DNA of 64,000 nucleotides from CAYVQE01 sp964633205 (GCA_964633205.1 CAZWFN010000016.1:1-64000), one strand, 5' to 3'. Positions 8,784 to 18,067 are shown, counted from the first letter of the stretch. Translations and numbers: made by a program. Notes: generated from the letters alone by a model not told the origin.

Positions 8784-9287
8784 ATGAAATGGTGCTCTCT
8801 TTGGCTGTGTCTGATGCTGGCGGCCTGCAGCGGCAACGGGGCCGGGCCGGATGCCGGCTTCGACCCGGACGCTGATCCCTATCCGCCGGACGCCTGGGAT
8901 CCTGGCGATCCCGACAGCGACCCCTGCGCCGGCGACGGCGGGGCCGACGGCGGGGCCGACGGCTGTGTGGCCGGGCCGGTCGACTGTGCGCGCGACGACT
9001 GCGTGCACGGCGAGTGCATCGACGTGCCCGGCGGGGCCGATTGGTGCGATTGCCACAGCGGCTACGCCGGCATGCTGTGCGACCGCTGCGCCGCCGGCTA
9101 CGTGGCCGTCGGCCTGGAGTGCGTGCCGGCCGGCGGCTGCGCCGACAGCCCCTGCGTCCACGGCACCTGCCGGCCGCTGCAAGACGGCGATTTTCGCTGC
9201 GACTGCGATGCGGGTTACGCCGGCCGGCTGTGCGACCGCTGCGCCGAGGGCTACCATGTCGAGAACCTGCGCTGTGTGCCCGACTGA
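8784..9287 (+). CDS. EGF-only lipoprotein of the alpha-glucan locus
   Basis: A 167-residue lipoprotein (lipobox LAAC, Cys16) with an Asp/Pro/Gly-rich spacer (about 20-60) and two EGF-like modules of the same type as in the two upstream hydrolases (CVHGEC, CVHGTC, GYAGxLCDRCAxGY). There is no catalytic domain. The ATG at 8784 is preceded by GGGGGAAG; an earlier in-frame ATG at 8766 lacks such a site. It sits between the GH15 gene and the porin. It may be a surface scaffold or glycan-binding partner, or the stub left when a hydrolase domain was lost; sequence alone does not decide. Confidence 0.75.
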   Translation: MKWCSLWLCLMLAACSGNGAGPDAGFDPDADPYPPDAWDPGDPDSDPCAGDGGADGGADGCVAGPVDCARDDCVHGECIDVPGGADWCDCHSGYAGMLCDRCAAGYVAVGLECVPAGGCADSPCVHGTCRPLQDGDFRCDCDAGYAGRLCDRCAEGYHVENLRCVPD

Positions 9288-9369
9288 ATCGGAGGGTTGA
9301 AAAAACCATGAGTCACAGGGCCACTGGGTTGGATCTGCGGCGCCGCACCTTGCGAGCGGGAGAGTATCG

Positions 9370-10854
9370 TTGAACGCGCACAAACGACGAGCGATGGGAG
9401 GCTGCGGCTCGGCCCTGGTGGTCGTGGGCCTGCTTGCGATGACCGCCGCGGCCCGGTCCGCGAATGCGGAGGGCGAAGAAGAAGCCCTTGATGCGGCGGC
9501 CGGCACGGCCGCAGCCGCGCCCGGCCCCCAATCCAACCCGGCGGCTGGCGACGAAGCGGGCTCCATCTGGGAGCACTTCCAGTTCGGCTCCTACGGCCGG
9601 GTGCCGGTGGGCTCCGACCTGCAGGGCGGCAGCGGGCGCCAGGTCCGCCTGGTGGCCCACCCGCCGCGGCTGCTGGAGGGGCCCTACGCCGAGGTCGATC
9701 TGGGCTACACCCACCGGGTGCGCTCCAGCGGCACCACCTTCCACACCCAGTTCACCCTGGCGCTGGGCGAGAAGCTGTTCCACTTCGACGGCGACTGGGC
9801 CGCCGAGCTGGCCGTGCGCAACCTCTACCTGGAGGTGCGCGACGTGCTGGTGCCGGGCCTGCGCCTGTGGGCCGGCTCGCGCATGTTCCGCGGCGACGAC
9901 ATCTACCTGCTCGACTTCTGGCCGCTGGACGAGCAGAACACCGTCGGCGGCGGGGCGGCCTACCGCTTCGGCGCCACCGAGCTGCAGCTGCACCTGGGGA
10001 TGAACCGGCTCGACGACGCCTTCCAGACGCAGTTCGTGACGGTTCCAGGGGAGGACTTCGGCCAGCGCGAGGTGTTGTTCATGGATCGCCAGCGCACCGT
10101 GGTCAGCCTGCGCGGCGAGCACCGCTTCCAGCTGGCGCAAGCGCTGCAGCTCAAGGCGGTGGCCTATGCCGAGAGCCACACCCTGCCCGGCGGGACCCGC
10201 CGCAGCGACGACGGCCAGCACCAAGAGAAGCTGCCGGCCGATGTGGGCTTTCTGGGCGGGGTGGAGGCCAGCCTGTACGGCTGGGCCGAGGCCTCGCACG
10301 TCAACCTGTACCTGCGCTACGCCACCGGCCTGGCCGCCTACGACGAGCTGGGCGTTCCCTTCGGCGTCGACGCCGAGAAGAAGGCGGCCGGCGCCCGCGA
10401 GCTGCTGCTGGGCCTGGCCGCCAACCACGAGTTCGGCGACAGCGCCGGCCTGCTGGTCGGCGCCTACGGCCGCTACTTCATCGACGCCGATCCCAACGTC
10501 TACGACCGCGACGACGCCTGGGAGCTGGCCCTGGCGCTGCGGCCGGCCTGGTACATCACCGAGCACCTGCACCTGATCGGCGAGGCCAACCTGCAGTACC
10601 AGCGCCCCAACGGCCTGTCGCCCGAGACCATGGCCCACGAGACGCCCCTGGCCTTCCAGCTGGGCATCATGCCGGCCATCAGCCTGGGGCGCGGTTCCTA
10701 CTCCCGGCCGCAGCTGCGCCTGATCTACGCGGTCACCTTGCTCAACCGGGCCGCGCGGCTGACCTACGCCGCCGAGGATGCCCTGCGCGGTCGCAGCGTG
10801 CAGCACTACCTGGGCCTGGGCGTGGAGTGGTGGTTCCACTCCTCGCGCTACTGA
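9370..10854 (+). CDS. LamB/maltoporin-like outer membrane porin
   Basis: Predicted 494-residue outer-membrane beta-barrel for maltodextrin uptake. A signal peptide (to about residue 33, RSANA) is followed by a low-complexity Ala/Pro linker and the barrel. Family features are FQFGSYGRVPVG near the start, YAEVDLGYTH, then LRLWAGSRMFRGDDIYLLDFWPLD, which matches the maltoporin stretch around the third loop (AGKR..RR.DIH..D), and regular alternating strands to a C-terminal strand ending VEWWFHSSRY. The start is a TTG at 9370 with GGGAGA upstream; an ATG at 9394 is an alternative. Placed between two alpha-glucan hydrolases, its likely cargo is linear maltodextrin. The aromatic greasy slide could not be checked without a model. 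Confidence 0.78.
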   Translation: MNAHKRRAMGGCGSALVVVGLLAMTAAARSANAEGEEEALDAAAGTAAAAPGPQSNPAAGDEAGSIWEHFQFGSYGRVPVGSDLQGGSGRQVRLVAHPPRLLEGPYAEVDLGYTHRVRSSGTTFHTQFTLALGEKLFHFDGDWAAELAVRNLYLEVRDVLVPGLRLWAGSRMFRGDDIYLLDFWPLDEQNTVGGGAAYRFGATELQLHLGMNRLDDAFQTQFVTVPGEDFGQREVLFMDRQRTVVSLRGEHRFQLAQALQLKAVAYAESHTLPGGTRRSDDGQHQEKLPADVGFLGGVEASLYGWAEASHVNLYLRYATGLAAYDELGVPFGVDAEKKAAGARELLLGLAANHEFGDSAGLLVGAYGRYFIDADPNVYDRDDAWELALALRPAWYITEHLHLIGEANLQYQRPNGLSPETMAHETPLAFQLGIMPAISLGRGSYSRPQLRLIYAVTLLNRAARLTYAAEDALRGRSVQHYLGLGVEWWFHSSRY

Positions 10855-10867
10855 TGGGATGTGCCCC

Positions 10868-12961
10868 ATGAACGCGAGCGAGCGATTTTCGTTTTTCCCG
10901 CGCTGCTGCGCCGGCTTGCTGGCAGCGCTGGCGCTGTGGGCCGGCGGCTGCGTGTCGCCGCCGGAGCCCGGCAGCGGTGCCCTGAGCGACAACGTGGTCG
11001 ACTGGCGCGACGAGATCATCTACCAGATCCTGGTCGACCGTTTCGCCAACGGCGACGCCAGCAACGACGTCGGCGTGGCCGTCCACGACCCGTCGGCCTT
11101 CCACGGCGGTGACTGGCGGGGCATCCGGGACAAGCTCGATTACCTGGAGGCGCTCGGGGTGACCGCGCTGTGGATCTCGCCGGTGGTCAAGAACGTCGAG
11201 TCCGACGCCGGCTTTTCGTCCTACCACGGCTACTGGGCCCAGGACTTCGAGCGCACCAACCCCCACTTCGGCGATGCGACGGCGCTGCGCGAGTTGGTCG
11301 ACGCCGCCCACGCGCGCGGCTTCAAGGTCATCCTGGACATCGTCACCAACCACGTGGGCCAGGCCTTCTACTACGACATCAACAAGAACGGCCGGCCGGA
11401 CGAGTTCTTCATCGGCCAGGGCGGCGAGATCATCCCCATCGGCCAGGCCGAGTCGCCCAGCGAGCTGACCCGCATCAGCGAGTGGGATCCGGACTTCGAT
11501 CGCGACGGGGTGCAGGCCTGGACCTCGCTGGGGCCCTCGGGCCTGGCGCCGATCGAATTCGTCCACCAGCCGGCCATCAACCGGGTGCCGCCGCAGCCGG
11601 AGCTCTTCGCTCAGCCATGGGCCTACAACGCCAAGGGGCGGGTGACCGTCTGGAGCCACCCCGCCGTCTGCGGCTGCGCCGACTGGGGTTGTCCCTGGGA
11701 CGACGCCTGCCGCCGCGAGCAGGAGATCCTGGGCGACTTCCCGGGCGGGCTGAAGGACCTGGCCACCGAGCGCCAGGACGTGCGCGACGCGCTGTTTCGC
11801 GTCTACGCGCGCTGGATCGACATCGGCGACTTCGACGGCTTCCGCATCGACACGCTCAAGCACGTGGAGCACGACTTCTGGGCCGACTTCTGCCCGCGCA
11901 TCCGGGCCCACGCCGCCGAGCGCGGCAAGCACAACTTCCTGCAGTTCGGCGAGGCCTTCGACGGCTCGGACGAGCTGTTGGGCGCCTATACCCAGGGCGC
12001 CGGCGTCGACAGCGTGTTCTACTTCAGCCAGTACTACACCGTGTTCCGCGGCGCCATGCTGGGCGACGGGGCGCGCACCTGCGAGATCGAGCGGCTGCAC
12101 TGCCGGCGGCTGGGCTGTGTTGCCGACCCCTGCGGCGAGGGCGCTGCCATCGAGGCGCTCTACTCGGACGCGCCCGAGGCCCAGGGCCCGGTGGGCGCCG
12201 ACGGGCTGGGGCTGAACGCCCGCCAGCTGGTGGTCAACTTCCTGTCCAACCACGACGTGGGCCGCTTCCTGTTCTTCATGCCCGATGCCTGGCCGCACTC
12301 CGAGAAGCGCCGCCTGCTGCTGCTCGGGCTGACCTACCTGCTGACCGTCGACGGCATCCCCTGTCTGTACTACGGCGTCGAGCAGGAGTTCGCCGGCGGC
12401 AACGACCCGGCCAACCGCGAGACCCTGTGGCGCCAGACCGAGTACACCCATGCGGTGTGGAAGGACGGCCGCTGGCAGCAAGCCAACAAGACCTACGACG
12501 CCGACGGCGACGGCGCGGCCGATACCGTGTGGCGGCCCTTCGACACCGAAAATCCCGTCTTCCGTTTCATCCAGCGGCTCAACCGGCTGCGCAGCGAGCA
12601 CGTGGCGCTCAGGCGCGGCGAGCTGGTGGTGCGTTGGAGCACCAGCGACAGCGGCGGCCAAGACCACGGGCTGTTCGCCTTCGAGCGCGTGCATCCCGAC
12701 GAGCGGTTGCTGGTGCTGCTCAACCTCGACGCCCGCCACCTGCCGGCCAGCCCCTCGGACCAGGCCCCGGCGGCGCGCTCCGCCCGCGACGGCGCCCTGA
12801 TGCCCGTCGGCTTCGCCCCCGGCACCCGCCTGGTCGATCTGCTGCATCCCGACTACGCGGTGACGGTCGGCGACAGCGGCTGCACGGCCGCAGCCGGCCA
12901 GGGCTGCCTGGACGCCACCGTCCCGGCCCACGCCGCCCGCATCCTGGCGCCGGGCTCTTGA
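10868..12961 (+). CDS. GH13 alpha-amylase family lipoprotein
   Basis: Second alpha-glucan hydrolase of the locus (697 residues), without EGF modules. The lipoprotein signal ends AGGC (Cys32). The barrel begins almost at once: DEIIYQILVDRFANGD, then TALWISPV, IVTNHVG, nucleophile Asp328 in DGFRIDTLKH, acid Glu362 in QFGEAFDG and Asp463 in FLSNHD; a C-terminal beta domain follows. Several Cys pairs (CGCADWGCPWDDAC; CRRLGCVADPC) suggest disulfides in an exported enzyme. The ATG at 10868 lies 13 bases after the porin stop; an in-frame ATG at 10859 is possible. The likely site of action is the periplasm or outer-membrane surface, depending on lipoprotein sorting. Confidence 0.88.
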   Translation: MNASERFSFFPRCCAGLLAALALWAGGCVSPPEPGSGALSDNVVDWRDEIIYQILVDRFANGDASNDVGVAVHDPSAFHGGDWRGIRDKLDYLEALGVTALWISPVVKNVESDAGFSSYHGYWAQDFERTNPHFGDATALRELVDAAHARGFKVILDIVTNHVGQAFYYDINKNGRPDEFFIGQGGEIIPIGQAESPSELTRISEWDPDFDRDGVQAWTSLGPSGLAPIEFVHQPAINRVPPQPELFAQPWAYNAKGRVTVWSHPAVCGCADWGCPWDDACRREQEILGDFPGGLKDLATERQDVRDALFRVYARWIDIGDFDGFRIDTLKHVEHDFWADFCPRIRAHAAERGKHNFLQFGEAFDGSDELLGAYTQGAGVDSVFYFSQYYTVFRGAMLGDGARTCEIERLHCRRLGCVADPCGEGAAIEALYSDAPEAQGPVGADGLGLNARQLVVNFLSNHDVGRFLFFMPDAWPHSEKRRLLLLGLTYLLTVDGIPCLYYGVEQEFAGGNDPANRETLWRQTEYTHAVWKDGRWQQANKTYDADGDGAADTVWRPFDTENPVFRFIQRLNRLRSEHVALRRGELVVRWSTSDSGGQDHGLFAFERVHPDERLLVLLNLDARHLPASPSDQAPAARSARDGALMPVGFAPGTRLVDLLHPDYAVTVGDSGCTAAAGQGCLDATVPAHAARILAPGS

Positions 12962-13004
12962 TGTGTCCGCTAAGCTTCTTCCTGGAGCGAGGAGGGCAGG
13001 GACC

Positions 13005-14444
13005 ATGAAGATGGCATTGTTGCTGGTGGGATTCACCGCCCCACTGGTGCTGGGCTGCGCTGGCGGCGGTAAGGACGATCGCGACGCCGGCCAGCCCTGG
13101 CCCGGATGCCCGGGCGGCGACGCCGCGGAAAGCCTGGCGGCCAAGGCGGCGGCTTTCGACCGGGTGGCGGCCGAGCGGCACCTGGGGCCGGATCGGTTGC
13201 TGCGCAATGTCTACTTGACCGCGGACCTGACGGGCGTTGCCAAATACCAGCACGTGGAGAACGTCATCCTGTGGAGCGGCATGTACCTGGCCTCCCAGGC
13301 CTTTCGCTATGCCGTCACCGGCGCTGCCGCCGCCCAGGACAACGCCCGCCGGGTGCTGCTCGGCCTGACCGATCTGACCCGGGTCACCGGCGTGACCGGC
13401 CTCTACGGGCGCTCGCTGGATCGGCCGGACGTGCGCTACAATTTCGACGGCCGGGGCAGCGCGGGCTGGACCGACTCGAACGCCGCGGACTACCCGGGCT
13501 GGGCCTTCCGCAACGACGTGTCCAAGGACGGCTACGCCGGTTTGATGTTCGGCTACGCGGCCGCCATGGAGCACTTCGACGATCCCCAGCTGCTGGCGCA
13601 GGTGCGCGCCCGGCTGCGCGAGGTGGCCGACCATCTGCTGGGCAACGGGCTGCAGATCGTGGACAGCGACGGTCAGGTGACCGAGCACGGCGCGTTGTAC
13701 CACACCGCCTTCGACGACTACCCGGGCTTCAACGCCATGCTGGCCTCGTCCTGGATCAAGGTGGCCGCGTACGAGCTGCAGGACCAGGCGCTGGACGATT
13801 TCTACTACGGCTGTCTGATGGGGATGCGCGCCAGGGTGGATTGCCCGGACATCGAGGAGATGGACTTCGGCACCTACATCGAGAGCATGGAGGACTACCT
13901 GTTCTTGTTCCAGCCCGACTGCAAGCAGAACTACGACAACTTCGACATGTGCTACCAGGCCATCTACCCGCTGCTGCGCCGCGAGCAGGATCCGCAGCTG
14001 CGCAGCCGGCTGCTCGATGTGCTCGAAAGCGAGATGTTCCACACCGCCGATGCCCGCTACCAGAGCATGGCCGAGATCGGCTGGGCTTTTTTCACCTACG
14101 CCTACGTGGCCCTGTCCGGGGTCCGGGCGGGGCAGGACCCGGTCATCGACCGGGCGGTGGAGCTGGCCGCCTGCAATCTGATCGCCTTCCCGGCCGAGAA
14201 GGTCGAGCGGCCCATCCCGGCCGGCACGCAGCCCGAAGTCTGCCGCACCCGGCTGGACGAGCCGGCCGCGGCCGAGCCCATCCCGCTGGCCGAGTACCGC
14301 TTCGACAATTACCTGTGGCGGCTGGACCCGTTTGAAATCCAGCAAGGCCACCCGGGGGATGAACGCCAGCTCTACTCCCCCGAGGATTACCTGGTGGCCT
14401 ACTGGCTCGGACGTCTGCATGGCATCCTGAGCGAAGACATGTAG
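13005..14444 (+). CDS. Lipoprotein of unknown function, last gene of the alpha-glucan locus
   Basis: A 479-residue exported lipoprotein (lipobox LVLGC, Cys18) that I do not recognise. It is mostly helical with repeated aromatic segments (YLASQAFRYAVTG, YAGLMFGYAAAMEHF, AEIGWAFFTYAYVAL), which could form an (alpha/alpha)-type toroid such as glycan-active enzymes use; that is inference. The start is the ATG at 13005 because GGAGG lies at 12991-12995; an upstream in-frame ATG at 12963 has no site. It follows the GH13 gene by 43 bases on the same strand. The stop codon abuts the stop of the convergent FkbH-like gene with no spacer. Confidence 0.7.
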   Translation: MKMALLLVGFTAPLVLGCAGGGKDDRDAGQPWPGCPGGDAAESLAAKAAAFDRVAAERHLGPDRLLRNVYLTADLTGVAKYQHVENVILWSGMYLASQAFRYAVTGAAAAQDNARRVLLGLTDLTRVTGVTGLYGRSLDRPDVRYNFDGRGSAGWTDSNAADYPGWAFRNDVSKDGYAGLMFGYAAAMEHFDDPQLLAQVRARLREVADHLLGNGLQIVDSDGQVTEHGALYHTAFDDYPGFNAMLASSWIKVAAYELQDQALDDFYYGCLMGMRARVDCPDIEEMDFGTYIESMEDYLFLFQPDCKQNYDNFDMCYQAIYPLLRREQDPQLRSRLLDVLESEMFHTADARYQSMAEIGWAFFTYAYVALSGVRAGQDPVIDRAVELAACNLIAFPAEKVERPIPAGTQPEVCRTRLDEPAAAEPIPLAEYRFDNYLWRLDPFEIQQGHPGDERQLYSPEDYLVAYWLGRLHGILSEDM

Positions 14445-16544
14445 TCAAAGATCCCCGGCGGAGCGGCTCGTCGCTGCTGTCTCGTTCTCGACCAGGGCGG
14501 CGATGGCGTTGACCGAGTCGAAGTCGTACTGGTTGAAGCCGGCGGCGGCGAAGTCCAGGCCGTAGCGCTCCTCGAGCTGGGCGGCCAGATCCACCACCTT
14601 GAGCGAGTCCAGCCGGCCGCTGAGGACCAGCGAGTCGTCGTCGCCGAAGCGCGGCTCGACCTCGACCCGGGCCAGCTGTTGGCGCACCATGGCGCGGATG
14701 CGTTGGCGCAAATCGTCGCCCGGGTCTTCGCCGGCCTGCTGCGGGGTCGAGCGGATGGCCGCCTCGATGTCCGCCAGGCTGCGCAGCTCGGCGGCGATGC
14801 GGGCCAGGGCCGTGACCGGGTCGGTTTTTCCGGGCGCTTCGGGCGCTTCGGATGCTGCGGGCCGGCTGCGGCCGTCCGTGGCCTCCGCCGCGGCTGCCGA
14901 GTCCGGATCGTCCGGCTCGCCGGCGCGCTGCGGATCGAAGCGCAGCGCGGCCGCCTCGCGGCTGGCCAGCGTGCGCCCGCGGCGGCCGTCGGCCAGCTCG
15001 CCGTCGGCGCCGGGCAGCGCGGCCAAAAACTGGCGCGCCGGCGCATTGCGCTCGGTGGCGGTGTACGGGATGACGATGGTCTCGGCGCCGGCCGCTGCGG
15101 CCAGCTCGCCGGCGCGGGCCAGCATGCGCTGCTCGACGCCGCGGCCCAGGGCGCGGCAGGACAGCAGCAGGGTCTCCAGCACCCAGGCGTCCGCTGCGGC
15201 GGCGGCGATCAGGACGCCGACCAGGCCGTAGTCGCCGAAGCGGTCGCGCACCCGGGTGACCAGGCAATGCGTGCCGGGGGCGGCCAGCAGCTCGGCGACC
15301 TCGGCCTGGCTGCGCCGGATCCCGGCGCAGTGGAACTGGTTGGTGCGTTGGGTCAGCTGGGCGATGCGGGGCAGGTCCCCGGTCGCGGCCGGGTCGATGC
15401 GCACCTCGAGCTCGAGCCCGGCCAGGAAATCGGCCAGCGAGGCCGAGCGCGCGCGCAGCCGGCGGCGCGCCAGCTGGTGGCGGTAGAGTTCGGTGCGCCG
15501 GCCGTCCTCGGCGGTGCTGGGACCGCGGTCCAGCGCCCAGCTGGCGTCGAGGAATGCGGGGATGTCCGCGTCCGCCGCGGGCAGCTGCAAACACAGCACC
15601 TGCGGCAGGGCGGCGGTGACTTCGGCGCACTCGATGGGCGAGTCGTCGATGAAGACGAAGGAGTCGAGGCCCAGCTCGAGCTCGTCGGCCAGGGCGATCA
15701 GGTTGCTGGACTTGGGCTGCCAGTTCACGCGCCAGGCGGTGATTCGATCGAGGCCCAGGCGCATGTCCGGGTGGTTCTCGAACACGGCCCGCACGTCGGC
15801 CTCGCTGTTCTTGCTGCACAGGCAGACCAGGAACCCGGCCGCCGCCCGTTCGGCCAGCAAGGACTGCAGCCGGGCGTGGCCCGGCTCGATGGTCACGCCC
15901 CGCGGCCCGTCCTCGGCGCACACGCCGCGCCACAGGGTGTTGTCGCAGTCCACCGCGATGACCTTGTAGGGCCGCTGCAGCAGGCTGAACAGCCGCCGCA
16001 GCAGCAGGGTTCCCAGGGCGGTGAACAGGCTGTCGCTGTAGGGGATGTGGGCCAGCGCATCGCGTCGCGGATCGTGGATGCGCGCGACCGGATAGGCCGC
16101 CAGCAGCGTGTCCGAGCGCACCGGGTGGACGCCCTCGATGGCGGCCAGGCGCCGGCAGAGCCCGTCCTCCAGCGCGGCGTAGTCACCGGCCCGCCGGCGG
16201 GCGCCGTCGGTCGGCGGGCAGAACAGCACCAGCAGGGGGGTGGCCCGCCGCCCGGCGCAGCTGGCCACCGCCGACAGGAACTCGTCCTGATCGCTGGCGC
16301 TCAGCGGCGGGCCGCGGCGCAGCCAGCCGCGGCGGCGGAACCAGTCCTCGAGCCGGATCAGCAGCGCGTTGGCGCCGCCGGTGTTGCGGCTCAGAGGGCT
16401 GGCCGGATCCAGCAGCTGTTGGAAGACCTGGTTGTAGGCGGCGATCTCGAGCTCGAGATCGAGTCCCAGCTGCTCGCTCCAGAAGGCGATGACCGGCCGG
16501 ATCGGATCGGCGGTGAAGGTGGCGGACAGCACCAGGCGGCTCAT
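14445..16544 (-). CDS. FkbH-like HAD-family protein with C-terminal acyl carrier domain
   Basis: FkbH-type proteins activate a small hydroxy acid (glycerate from 1,3-bisphosphoglycerate in characterised cases) and load it on an acyl carrier protein. This 699-residue protein has an N-terminal domain, a HAD-IIIC core with VIAVDCDNTLW (nucleophile Asp near residue 197), CSKNSEADV and FIDDSPIECAEV, a GNAT-like segment (about 360-560), an Ala/Pro/Glu linker and a C-terminal carrier domain with the phosphopantetheine Ser in LDSLKVVD (near residue 646). A carrier fused to the loader makes it self-sufficient. The MBOAT-like gene lies 26 bases upstream on the same strand and is the obvious acceptor enzyme. 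No polyketide or peptide synthase genes surround it, so a role in decorating a surface glycan or lipid is more likely than antibiotic synthesis. Confidence 0.82.
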   Translation of the reverse strand: MSRLVLSATFTADPIRPVIAFWSEQLGLDLELEIAAYNQVFQQLLDPASPLSRNTGGANALLIRLEDWFRRRGWLRRGPPLSASDQDEFLSAVASCAGRRATPLLVLFCPPTDGARRRAGDYAALEDGLCRRLAAIEGVHPVRSDTLLAAYPVARIHDPRRDALAHIPYSDSLFTALGTLLLRRLFSLLQRPYKVIAVDCDNTLWRGVCAEDGPRGVTIEPGHARLQSLLAERAAAGFLVCLCSKNSEADVRAVFENHPDMRLGLDRITAWRVNWQPKSSNLIALADELELGLDSFVFIDDSPIECAEVTAALPQVLCLQLPAADADIPAFLDASWALDRGPSTAEDGRRTELYRHQLARRRLRARSASLADFLAGLELEVRIDPAATGDLPRIAQLTQRTNQFHCAGIRRSQAEVAELLAAPGTHCLVTRVRDRFGDYGLVGVLIAAAAADAWVLETLLLSCRALGRGVEQRMLARAGELAAAAGAETIVIPYTATERNAPARQFLAALPGADGELADGRRGRTLASREAAALRFDPQRAGEPDDPDSAAAAEATDGRSRPAASEAPEAPGKTDPVTALARIAAELRSLADIEAAIRSTPQQAGEDPGDDLRQRIRAMVRQQLARVEVEPRFGDDDSLVLSGRLDSLKVVDLAAQLEERYGLDFAAAGFNQYDFDSVNAIAALVENETAATSRSAGDL

Positions 16545-16570
16545 GGCGGCGGCCTCCCGCGATCACGCTC

Positions 16571-18010
16571 TCACAGCCCGACCAGGCTGAGCAAGAGATC
16601 CAGGTTCAGGCGCAGATCGGTCGACTGGTAGGGCACGTAGAAGATCGACAGCAGGCAGTAGAAGCCGAGCACGCCCGCCGGGGCGCACACCCGCCGCCGC
16701 AGCCAGTGGCTGCCCGCCAGCCGCTCCCGGCTGCGCAGCTGGCTGAGCCCGATGGCGCAGCCGAGCGCCAGCCCGTAGACCACGTAGACGTGCATGCGGC
16801 CCAGCGCCACCAGCGTGCCGTGGCGGGCCACCTCGGCCGGCAGGGCCAGGAAGTGGTAGAGGATGTTGCCCAGCCCGGCCGCGGCCAGCGTGGCGCAGAA
16901 CAGGCGCAGCCGGGGATGGCCCTTGAAGAGGCGGAAATAGACCGGGTAGAAGAAGAACTCGACCAGCAGCTCCTTGAAGTAGTAGTAGTAGCGGTTCCAG
17001 AACTCGGCGATGCTGGTCGCCTGCAAGGGCTTGTAGGTGTTGCGCAGGGCCCGGAAGCCGGCCATGCGGCAGATGGCGATGACCGTGTGGCCCCAGATCG
17101 ACAGCTCCAGCAAGGTGTGAAAAAAGTTGAACACCACCGCGGCCCAGGCGGCCGCCGGCGAGAGCGCCCGGCCGGCCGCGCAGGCGGCCAGGGCGCCGTC
17201 CATGTCGGCGATCGGCAGCCTTTTGGCCAGCAGGTTCATCGCCCCCAGCAGCCCGGTCAGCAGCAGCGCCCACCAGAGCAGCTTGAGGCCCTTGAGCTGG
17301 GTGACCGCCAGCTGCTCGGCGTCGCGGGCCTCGATCTGGCGCAGGTAGGCGGCGCCCTTGGGAAAGGGCGTCGGGGTGCCGCCGCCCCAGAAGGGCTGCC
17401 AGTGTCCCAGCTGCAGCAGGTGGCCGCCCGCGCCCGCGGCCGGGGCCCGGCGATCGAGCAGGGCGTAGCCGATGAACCACAGGTAGCTCAGCAGCGGCAG
17501 CACCGCGGCCCACAGCCCCAGGGCGACCGCCGGCGGCAAGTGCAGATCGGCGGCCGCCACCAGCAGGCCACCCGTAACGACCAGCAGCAGCAGCAGCGGC
17601 CGGCGCAGCAGCGGGGCGCGCGGATGGCGGCGGACCAGCCAGACCAGGGCCAGGCCGAACAGCAGCACCAGCCCCAGCCCGCCGATCTGCATGGCCGGCT
17701 GGGGCAGCACCAGGGGCTCGCCCAGCGCCTCGGCCCGGGCGGCCAGCACGGGCCAGGCCACCCGCTCCAGGCGCAAGGTCCAGGCCAGGGTGCCCAGCAG
17801 CAGCCAAAGCCGGCGCTGCCGCGGCCAGAATGTCATCAAGGCCAGCGTGACGGAGATCTGGGCAACCGCGTCGGGGGGCAGCAGCCTGGCGATCAGCAGA
17901 CCCGAAAAGAGGATCAGCAGCACGGCCCGGCCGCCTGCGGACTGGGCGAACAGGACCAGGCGCGGGTTGGCGTCGATGTCGACCAGCCGCCTGAAACGGG
18001 AGGGGCTCAT
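16571..18010 (-). CDS. MBOAT-like multi-pass membrane acyltransferase
   Basis: A 479-residue integral membrane protein with about ten hydrophobic helices. A central stretch, NTYKPLQATSIAEFWNRYYYY followed by FKELLVEFFFYPVYFR, resembles the conserved core of membrane-bound O-acyltransferases; His residues in NFFHTLLELSIWGH and LYHFLAL are candidates for the family's catalytic His, but I cannot tell which. The start chosen is ATG at 18010; an in-frame ATG at 18043 is also possible and neither has a strong ribosome site. The downstream gene is the FkbH-like/ACP protein, so the probable reaction is transfer of the ACP-bound acyl group to an extracytoplasmic hydroxyl. Substrate unknown. Confidence 0.65.
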   Translation of the reverse strand: MSPSRFRRLVDIDANPRLVLFAQSAGGRAVLLILFSGLLIARLLPPDAVAQISVTLALMTFWPRQRRLWLLLGTLAWTLRLERVAWPVLAARAEALGEPLVLPQPAMQIGGLGLVLLFGLALVWLVRRHPRAPLLRRPLLLLLVVTGGLLVAAADLHLPPAVALGLWAAVLPLLSYLWFIGYALLDRRAPAAGAGGHLLQLGHWQPFWGGGTPTPFPKGAAYLRQIEARDAEQLAVTQLKGLKLLWWALLLTGLLGAMNLLAKRLPIADMDGALAACAAGRALSPAAAWAAVVFNFFHTLLELSIWGHTVIAICRMAGFRALRNTYKPLQATSIAEFWNRYYYYFKELLVEFFFYPVYFRLFKGHPRLRLFCATLAAAGLGNILYHFLALPAEVARHGTLVALGRMHVYVVYGLALGCAIGLSQLRSRERLAGSHWLRRRVCAPAGVLGFYCLLSIFYVPYQSTDLRLNLDLLLSLVGL

Positions 18011-18067
18011 CGGCTGGCATGGTAGCCAGCCGGCTTCGGGCAAGCAAGCGGCGAATGGGGGGATCGA

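Noticed and set aside
2380..14444. Bacteroidota-type polysaccharide utilisation locus
   Set aside because: No SusC/SusD pair or HTCS/ECF regulator; uptake is assigned to a LamB-like porin.
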